From Leucobacter sp. UBA1945 (GTDB lineage Bacteria > Actinomycetota > Actinomycetes > Actinomycetales > Microbacteriaceae), in contig DDEV01000108.1 of the NCBI GenBank assembly GCA_002336855.1, forward strand, positions 1-16,857: a stretch of DNA of 16,857 nt, in the 5' to 3' direction. The notes under the pieces were generated by a model, which was not told the origin of the DNA, did not search any database, and saw only the letters and a program-made list of their open reading frames with translations. A program made the translations under genes and the position numbers. This document shows positions 7,870-14,237 of the stretch, piece by piece (the first letter of the stretch is position 1; each line of letters opens with the position of its first letter).

Positions 7870-8193
7870 CTATGCCACTGAGGGCGCTGCGTGTGCACGC
7901 TCCGTGACTCTCCCGAACATAGTCTGCACGCTGACGCTGATGCGAACCTGGCCGCTTTCCAGGTTCACATCGCAGCTTTCGAGATGCACATCGACGGCAC
8001 TCGTCACCGTTTCTGCGATTGCGCAAGGATCACTGTCGATCCACCCAAGGGCGGCGTCTGCCGCAGCCAGGGCCGCCGCATCTGCGGCTCCGGCAGCGCG
8101 CTCGGCGGCATCGAGCGCAGCAGCGGCCCCAATAATAGGGAGCGCCAGAGCGAGGGTCGCGGCCGCGACGCCGAGCAGTGCGGGGGCGCTCAC
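7870..8193 (-). CDS. Rv3654c-type TadE-like pilus protein
   Basis: A 107-residue protein: one N-terminal membrane helix (GVAAATLALALPIIGAAAAL), an Ala-rich amphipathic stretch typical of this family (AAERAAGAADAAALAAADAALG), and a small domain with two cysteines (Cys57 in DSDPCAIAE and Cys74 in LESCDVNLES). It resembles the family annotated next to tad genes in Actinobacteria as helicase/secretion neighbourhood TadE-like. It lies outside the membrane and is presumably a minor pilus or assembly component. The GTG start at 8193 has AAGG about seven bases upstream. It lacks the N-terminal RG-S/A-G-x-V motif that I expect in this family. That motif may be partly represented in the 17-codon ORF just upstream, so the true N-terminus is uncertain. 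It is the last gene of the pilin block. Confidence 0.75.
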   Translation of the reverse strand: MSAPALLGVAAATLALALPIIGAAAALDAAERAAGAADAAALAAADAALGWIDSDPCAIAETVTSAVDVHLESCDVNLESGQVRISVSVQTMFGRVTERAHAAPSVA

Positions 8194-8243
8194 GATCTGA
8201 CCTTGTGAGCACCGTCGCCCAGGCCATTGCCTCGGTGACTCAT
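8190..8243 (-). other. 17-codon ORF bridging two pilus genes, or misframed N-terminus of the next gene
   Basis: ATG at 8243 overlaps the TadE-like stop as ATGA, and its own stop at 8190-8192 overlaps the next gene's GTG as GTGA. The predicted peptide is MSHRGNGLGDGAHKVRS. Both junctions being 4-bp overlaps is unlikely by chance in an unused frame. Either it is a coupling cistron that passes ribosomes on, or the downstream gene really starts here and a frameshift (natural or from assembly) separates the two pieces. Confidence 0.35.
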
Positions 8244-8650
8244 GAACCCGCCTCGCTCACCGCCGCACACCCTCGCCCGGTGACGCTGACAACTGAGAGC
8301 GCACCGCCAACCGGAGTGGCGCTCAGCGTGACACAGTGCAGCTGCCCCTGGCCGGATCTATGCACGGCCACGCCCCCGCGCATGCTCAGCCCACCGAACA
8401 CGGCGGCCGCAGCCGCGGCGTCACCCCGAGCTTCATGACGCGCCATCTGCGCCGCGGCTGAGCTGAGACTCACCCGCTGTGCGGAGAGCATCACCGCCCC
8501 AATCGCGAGCAGCAACACCAGCAACACTGCGGGAAGCGCCACCGCGAACTCTGCCGTCACCGAGCCCCGTTCGCTGTGCGCATCAGCTAAACACCGCCGC
8601 CAACTCGAAGTGCACGGCGTGCTCTCCCTGCTGGAGCTTCTTCGCTTCAA
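8240..8650 (-). CDS. TadE-like pilus assembly protein
   Basis: A 136-residue single-pass protein. The N-terminal segment SERGSVTAEFAVALPAVLL has a type IV prepilin-like site, with cleavage after Gly29 and Glu34 at +5. The hydrophobic helix follows at about 35-55. A short Ala-rich and then variable extracellular domain with two cysteines (LHCVTLS and GRGCAAV) completes it. This fits TadE/TadG minor pseudopilins. The start is chosen as TTG at 8650, which overlaps the pilin stop as TTGA; no ATG or GTG lies in frame between that point and the helix. A longer frame to 9001 gives Cys/Arg-rich shadow sequence and is rejected. It is coupled to the pilin gene upstream and, by ATGA, to the small ORF downstream. 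Confidence 0.8.
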   Translation of the reverse strand: MKRRSSSRESTPCTSSWRRCLADAHSERGSVTAEFAVALPAVLLVLLLAIGAVMLSAQRVSLSSAAAQMARHEARGDAAAAAAVFGGLSMRGGVAVHRSGQGQLHCVTLSATPVGGALSVVSVTGRGCAAVSEAGS

Positions 8651-8898
8651 CCCGCTGAGCTGAGCGCCTGTTCGATCAGATTGAGCAGAAATGCGCGCAC
8701 CTCCCCAGATCTCATGATGGCGACGAGCACCCCGGCAAAGGCCACGGCGCCCATAATGACCACCGCATACTCCGCGGTGACAGCACCCTCGTCGGCTTGC
8801 AGCCCTTGCTCTACCTCTCCACGCGCCGCATCTCGCCGTCTTACGAGCTGGCCGAGCGAGGCAGAAAGTGTAGAAAGTGCAGAAAGTGTGGCTCTCAT
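8647..8898 (-). CDS. Flp-like pilin (DUF4244 type)
   Basis: An 83-residue protein, probably the main subunit of the Flp/Tad pilus. A polar leader of 38 residues ends in DEGAVTAEYAVVIMG. The cleavage site is after Gly38, with Glu43 at +5 and Tyr44 at +6, the class IVb pattern. A single hydrophobic helix (44-62) and a short tail with FLLNLIEQAL follow. The start is the ATG at 8898, seven bases after GGAG. The leader contains a threefold 9-bp repeat. It heads the pilin block and has its own promoter region, separate from tadA. No prepilin peptidase is in the window, so the processing enzyme must be elsewhere. Confidence 0.85.
   Translation of the reverse strand: MRATLSALSTLSASLGQLVRRRDAARGEVEQGLQADEGAVTAEYAVVIMGAVAFAGVLVAIMRSGEVRAFLLNLIEQALSSAG
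8863..8889 (+). repeat. Three tandem 9-bp repeats in the pilin leader
   Basis: AGAAAGTGT, AGAAAGTGC, AGAAAGTGT in perfect tandem. On the minus strand they encode the pilin leader as three copies of a three-residue unit (TLS-ALS-TLS). Because the unit is a multiple of three, copy-number change would alter leader length without breaking the frame. Confidence 0.8.
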
Positions 8899-8972
8899 GT
8901 GTGTGCTCCAATATTCGTTGGATCGGCCCAGTGCTGATCCCTCTGCATCCATCGTGCGCGTCTCTTCGAGGA

Positions 8973-9001
8973 CGCATACGGTGTTTCGCGATATCGCTCA
9001 A
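8973..9001 (-). promoter_or_regulatory. Predicted promoter of the pilin block
   Basis: On the minus strand TTGAGC (9001-8996) and TATGCG (8978-8973) are separated by 17 bases. The spacer overlaps the perfect 10-bp palindrome GCGATATCGC (8988-8997), which could bind a regulator. The shared two-part element lies directly upstream. The predicted leader is about 70 bases. Confidence 0.5.
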
Positions 9002-9044
9002 AATCTGTGGAGAAGCGGTGAAATGGAGAAGCTGTGAGCGACAA
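9001..9044 (-). promoter_or_regulatory. Pilus two-part element, copy 1 (pilin block)
   Basis: On the minus strand: TTGTCGCTCACA (9044-9033), 18 bases, TTCTCCACAGATTT (9014-9001). The same two blocks occur upstream of tadA at almost the same spacing. This copy abuts the predicted -35. It also holds an extra half-copy: GCTTCTCCA occurs twice, 16 bases apart (9032-9024 and 9016-9008). No terminator was seen between the tadB stop and this point, so tadA transcripts may also read into the pilin block. Confidence 0.6.
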
Positions 9045-9118
9045 ACTAGGTGAAAGGCATCTCTCGACCGAGCAGCTGCGGGCGGGCAGAAGGGGGCCGC
9101 GGAACCGGCAATGAAGCG

Positions 9119-10093
9119 CTACGAGATCGGCCCCAGCGACCCCATAACGGCCAGCAGCACGGGCAGCACGCCGAGCACGATGAACGACGGCAGCACGCAC
9201 ACTCCGATCGGCAGCAGCACGCTCACCGCCAGGCGCTCCGCCTGCCGCTCGAGCTCAGCCAGCGTACGCGCACGAGCGGCCGCCGCTTCGACCAAGAGCA
9301 TTGATCCCGCCGGGGTGCCGTGCGCGGTCGCCGCCCGAAGCACCTGCTGCACCGCACCGTCGCGTCTGAGCGTGCCGAGCCGCACCCAGGTCACCGCGAA
9401 AGCATCCGCCCGATCCGCCACGTCACGCAGTGCCGCTTGCTGCGACGCCCCGCCAGAGAGAGCGATCCAGCACAGCTCGCACTCGAGGCCCGACACCCAC
9501 TCCGCCGCGGCAAGCCGGTCGGTGAGCAGCTTCGCCCAGCGCACCCCGACGAGCAGCAGCACCCCACCGAGCACCCCGAGCACCGCGCCGGCCGGGCTCA
9601 GCATCACCGCAATCGGGTCGAAGCCGAGAATCGCACCAAACAGCATTGCGACGAGCGGCAGCGCGCTCACCAGCCTCACCGTGGCGCGTGGGCCAGCGAG
9701 CAGCACGGAGCGCCGATTGCCGACCCGTTCGAGCGACACGAGCGCCTCGGCAATTCGATCGAGCGTACGCGCGATCGGTACACCGCTCTGCAGCGCCAGC
9801 GACCAGGCAGCCGCAAGCACCCGCCACTCAGGGTCGCCGACGGCGGCGAGCGCGGCCTCACTCGACTGCCCTGCAGCTATGCGGCCGGCAATATCGGCCA
9901 ACTCCTCAGGTGCGCCAGGCTCTTCTCCGAGCACCCGCCAGACTTTGGCCGAGGGAACGCCACCGCCCAGAAGCGACGCGGCCCGCAGCGCTGCCGTCGC
10001 CGCCACCGAGCGCGCCTTCTCTTCGGCTGAGCCCTCACGCCGACCTTCAGCGCCCCCGCCTCCCCCAGTACGGCCCCATCGCGACCACATCAC
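9119..10093 (-). CDS. tadB: Type II/IV secretion F-domain protein, apparent TadB-TadC fusion
   Basis: The inner-membrane platform of the Tad pilus machine, 324 residues. The N-terminal half has an F-type domain (EWRVLAAAWSLALQSGVPIARTLDRIAEAL) followed by two helices (about 140-190, VRLVSALPLVAMLFGAILGF and GAVLGVLGGVLLLVGV). The C-terminal half repeats the pattern: a second helical domain (ECELCWIALSGGASQQAALRDV, then RTLAELERQAERLAVS) and a terminal helix pair (VLLPIGVCVLPSFIVLGVLPVLLAV). In Mycobacterium tuberculosis two shorter proteins, Rv3658c and Rv3657c, seem to cover these parts. The GTG at 10093 overlaps the tadA stop as GTGA; an ATG follows directly and could also start it. Confidence 0.85.
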   Translation of the reverse strand: MMWSRWGRTGGGGGAEGRREGSAEEKARSVAATAALRAASLLGGGVPSAKVWRVLGEEPGAPEELADIAGRIAAGQSSEAALAAVGDPEWRVLAAAWSLALQSGVPIARTLDRIAEALVSLERVGNRRSVLLAGPRATVRLVSALPLVAMLFGAILGFDPIAVMLSPAGAVLGVLGGVLLLVGVRWAKLLTDRLAAAEWVSGLECELCWIALSGGASQQAALRDVADRADAFAVTWVRLGTLRRDGAVQQVLRAATAHGTPAGSMLLVEAAAARARTLAELERQAERLAVSVLLPIGVCVLPSFIVLGVLPVLLAVMGSLGPIS

Positions 10094-11136
10094 GCAACCT
10101 CCGTGATGCTGAGCACCCCGTCACGAAGCAGAAATCTGCCGATCGCGACGAGGCGATGCGATCCGGTTGCGGTTCGCTCGAGATGCACCACGAAGTGCAG
10201 GGCCGCGCACACCTGGCGAGCGAGCGCGGAGGCTGATAACCCGCCGAGCGCTCCGAGGGCCTCGAGCCTTGCAGGTACATCGGTGAGGCTCGAGGCGTGC
10301 AACGTACCGGCACCCCCATTGTGCCCGGTGTTGAGTGCGGTGAGCAGGGTCAAGAGTTCTGGTCCGCGGCACTCCCCCAGCACGATGCGGTCGGGCCGCA
10401 TGCGTAGCGCCTCACGCAGCAATCGGTCGAGCGACAGCGCACCGACTCCCTCACTATTGGCCTGCCTGGCTTCGAGTGCCACCCAGTGCCGATGCGTGAG
10501 CCGCAGTTCGGCGACGTCTTCAATGGTGATCACGCGCTCGTGCTCAGGAACAAGATCGAGCAACGCGGCGAGCACGGTGGTCTTCCCGCTTCCGGTGCTC
10601 CCGGTGACCAGTAGGTTCGAGTGCCCGGCCACGGCCGAGCTCAGCAGCTCCCGCTGCCTCGAGTTGCAGAACCCCGCAGAGGTGAGCTGTGCGAAATCGA
10701 GCGGGGCGATCCTCGGCACCCGAATCGATATCGCCGCGCCCGTCACGCTCGCCGGCGGCAGCACGGCGTGCACGCGGATTCCGTCGCCGAGGCGCACGTC
10801 GGCGCAGGGATTCAGTTCGTCAAGATGTCTGCCCCCGGCCGCGATCAGCCCGACCGCCGTCGCACGCACTGCTTCGGGCGAGGCTCGCCACTCGGGCAAT
10901 TGACGCAGAAGGCCCCCGTAGTCAAACCACAGCTGTCCCTCACCTCCGACCACGTGAATCAGCACATCGCGCAACTCAGGCCAGTCGAGCATCGACAGCA
11001 GCCCACCAAACGCCCGAGCTGCTTCAATGCTGAGCGCAGAACTTCGTGGCGCAGCGGGCACCGCCGGGGCCTGCCAAATCGACTGCCGCGTGGGGCTCAG
11101 GTGCGCGGGCGGATCGCCCGATCTGGCTACATACAT
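10090..11136 (-). CDS. tadA: Pilus assembly ATPase TadA (CpaF family)
   Basis: A hexameric secretion-type ATPase that drives pilus assembly from the cytoplasmic side. The N-terminal domain contains LDWPELRDVLIHVVGGEGQLWFDYGG, matching the family's LxDPxVTDVLVNGPxxVWVD-type region. The Walker A motif GSTGSGKTT is at residues 179-187. It is followed by VITIEDVAELRL (Asp box), MRPDRIVLGECRGPE (Walker B) and NTGHNGGAGTLHASS (His box). The ATG at 11136 gives 348 residues. In-frame TTG and GTG codons lie 12 and 15 bases upstream, and no convincing ribosome site separates them. The longer frame to 11283 passes through the promoter region and is rejected. The usual upstream partner, an ssd/CpaE-like ATPase, is absent; acs is divergent instead. 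Confidence 0.93.
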   Translation of the reverse strand: MYVARSGDPPAHLSPTRQSIWQAPAVPAAPRSSALSIEAARAFGGLLSMLDWPELRDVLIHVVGGEGQLWFDYGGLLRQLPEWRASPEAVRATAVGLIAAGGRHLDELNPCADVRLGDGIRVHAVLPPASVTGAAISIRVPRIAPLDFAQLTSAGFCNSRQRELLSSAVAGHSNLLVTGSTGSGKTTVLAALLDLVPEHERVITIEDVAELRLTHRHWVALEARQANSEGVGALSLDRLLREALRMRPDRIVLGECRGPELLTLLTALNTGHNGGAGTLHASSLTDVPARLEALGALGGLSASALARQVCAALHFVVHLERTATGSHRLVAIGRFLLRDGVLSITEVA

Positions 11137-11182
11137 ACGGCAAGCCAACACCCTGCCGACACCCTGGCCTGACCACTCCCAG

Positions 11183-11225
11183 AAATCTGTGGAGAACCCT
11201 GATTTGGCCGGCTTGTGAGCGACAA
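11183..11225 (-). promoter_or_regulatory. Pilus two-part element, copy 2 (tadA)
   Basis: On the minus strand: TTGTCGCTCACA (11225-11214), 17 bases, TTCTCCACAGATTT (11196-11183). The blocks are identical to copy 1, while the sequence between them is not. It ends 46 bases before the tadA ATG. Here the first block extends to TTGTCGCTCACAA, an imperfect dyad with TTGT and ACAA ends. The rest of the 252-bp tadA-acs gap holds the acs promoter and nothing else that I can identify. Confidence 0.6.
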
Positions 11226-11309
11226 GTCGGCCTTCATGAGCGGTACTGCGGCCGACTATCACGTTGACATCCCCACAGCACACGCGCGCGAAACGCAGAG
11301 CACCAAAGC

Positions 11310-11338
11310 TTGCCGCGGCGAAGAATATATTTTACGCT
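11310..11338 (+). promoter_or_regulatory. Predicted acs promoter
   Basis: TTGCCG (11310-11315) and TACGCT (11333-11338) are 17 bases apart, which would give a leader of about 45 bases. An A/T-rich run just before the -10 (ATATATTTTA) stands out in this GC-rich sequence and offers TATATT (11326-11331) as an alternative -10. Confidence 0.5.
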
Positions 11339-11388
11339 GGATCCACGCGCACACAGGGGTGCGCGCAGAACAGAGGGTGACGGCGCAT

Positions 11389-13389
<2,001 letters not shown>

Positions 13390-13400
13390 CCCACACATAC

Positions 13401-13445
13401 AAGAGGGGCGAGGATCACGCGGTGTGATCCTCGCCCCTCTTTATT
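13401..13445. terminator. Bidirectional terminator between acs and the Rid gene
   Basis: A perfect 18-bp inverted repeat (13401-13418 with 13424-13441, arms starting AAGAGGGGCGAGGATC) with the 5-base loop GCGGT. It is followed by TTATT on the plus strand and has AA plus a weak T-run in the other direction. It serves the convergent ends of acs and the Rid-family gene. Confidence 0.9.
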
Positions 13446-13454
13446 GAGTAAGTT

Positions 13455-13919
13455 CTACTCCGAGGTCTCGAATACGAACTCGATCTCAACCGGAGCATCG
13501 AGCGGCAGCACCGAAACGCCGACTGCTGAGCGAACGTGGATGCCGGTATCGCCGAAGACGCGGCCGAGGAACACCGAGGCGCCGTTCGCGACCGCGGGCT
13601 GGCCGGTGAACGACGGGTCAGACGCGACGAACGCGGTAACCTTCACGACCTGGGTGATCTTGTCGAGCGAGCCGAGCACGCCGCGGGCCGCAGCGAGACC
13701 GTTGAGCGCGCACTGGCGCGCGAGATCCTCGGCCTCTTCGGGCGAAACCTCAGCACCCACCTTGCCGGTCTTCGGCAGCGCACCCTCTACGAACGGAAGC
13801 TGACCGCTCGTGTAGATGAGGTTGCCGCGGCGCAGTGCCGGCACATACGCGGCCACTGGGGCTGCGACCTCGGGAACTTCGTAGCCCAGCTCGCGCAGGC
13901 GTTCTTCGATGACTGACAT
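13455..13919 (-). CDS. Rid-family (YjgF/YER057c/UK114) protein
   Basis: A 154-residue protein, probably a homotrimer, of the family whose best known member hydrolyses reactive enamines and imines from amino acid metabolism. Family marks are GNLIYTSGQLP, LDKITQVVKVTAFVAS and the HVRSAVGVSVLPLDAPVEIE segment. The last contains Arg130 at the position of the substrate-carboxylate-binding arginine of RidA, plus Glu145. It is about 25 residues longer than RidA because of the N-terminal part, so it belongs to a sister subgroup and deaminase activity is not certain. The ATG at 13919 is two bases after the DUF4177 stop, with AAAGGG six bases upstream, so the two are co-transcribed. Confidence 0.9.
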   Translation of the reverse strand: MSVIEERLRELGYEVPEVAAPVAAYVPALRRGNLIYTSGQLPFVEGALPKTGKVGAEVSPEEAEDLARQCALNGLAAARGVLGSLDKITQVVKVTAFVASDPSFTGQPAVANGASVFLGRVFGDTGIHVRSAVGVSVLPLDAPVEIEFVFETSE

Positions 13920-13921
13920 GC

Positions 13922-14107
13922 TCAGCCCTTTCTCTTCAAATATGCGACGTTGCCGCCGGCGGGGCCCTCAATGATCTGCACGAGCTCCCACCCCTGGGCA
14001 CCCCAGTTGTTCAGAATGGTTGCCTCGTTGTGCAGCAGCAGTGGGGTCACAAAATACTCCCACTTGGGCGACTCGGTGCCACCGCCGTTCTCGGCCGATT
14101 CGCTCAT
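13922..14107 (-). CDS. DUF4177 small protein
   Basis: A 61-residue cytoplasmic protein of unknown function. After a polar N-terminus, WEYFVTPLLLHNEATILNNWGAQGWELVQIIEGPAGGNVAYLKRKG matches the DUF4177 pattern (WEY...ILN.WG..GWELV). The ATG at 14107 has AAAGGAG six to seven bases upstream; the longer frame to 14383 runs through the divergent promoter region and into antisense ponA2 and is rejected. Its partnership with the Rid gene, and nearness to a PASTA-type class A PBP, is a recurrent actinobacterial arrangement. Confidence 0.88.
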   Translation of the reverse strand: MSESAENGGGTESPKWEYFVTPLLLHNEATILNNWGAQGWELVQIIEGPAGGNVAYLKRKG

Positions 14108-14147
14108 CGGGCGCTCCTTTGGTTGTCTTCTGGGTATTGCGTGGGCC

Positions 14148-14182
14148 AGCCTCGCAGCACATCTAGCGGGTGCTGCGAGGCT
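14148..14182. repeat. Perfect 13-bp inverted repeat in the divergent DUF4177/ponA2 region
   Basis: AGCCTCGCAGCAC (14148-14160) and GTGCTGCGAGGCT (14170-14182) flank the 9-base ATCTAGCGG. No T-run follows and no gene ends here, so it is not an obvious terminator. It could be an operator or an RNA hairpin in the DUF4177 leader. Confidence 0.75.
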
Positions 14183-14224
14183 GCTCGCACCGCGCGGGCG
14201 TGCGAAATTCTCAGCCACGTCGCT

Positions 14225-14230
14225 TACGCT
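14225..14230 (+). promoter_or_regulatory. Probable -10 hexamer of ponA2 (leaderless arrangement)
   Basis: TACGCT fits TANNNT and ends seven bases before the ATG at 14238. No Shine-Dalgarno lies between, which supports a leaderless transcript and decides this start over the in-frame codons further upstream. Confidence 0.5.
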
Positions 14231-14237
14231 TAATCTT

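Noticed and set aside
9006..9014. DnaA box within the pilus promoter element
   Set aside because: TTCTCCACA differs from the consensus at the third base and occurs alone with a second conserved block; no other boxes, dnaA or dnaN are near.
9111..10106. Plus-strand open frame of 331 codons over tadB
   Set aside because: Ser/Ala/Thr-rich shadow sequence; the minus strand encodes a clear two-unit secretion F protein with coupled start.
11215..11388. 58-residue N-terminal extension of acetyl-CoA synthetase
   Set aside because: It would pass through the predicted acs promoter, and no family member has matching sequence as far as I can tell.
13950..14237. 96-residue N-terminal extension of the penicillin-binding protein
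   Set aside because: The extension is antisense to DUF4177 and crosses the divergent promoters; the ATG at 14238 has a leaderless -10 and gives the expected short cytoplasmic tail and helix.
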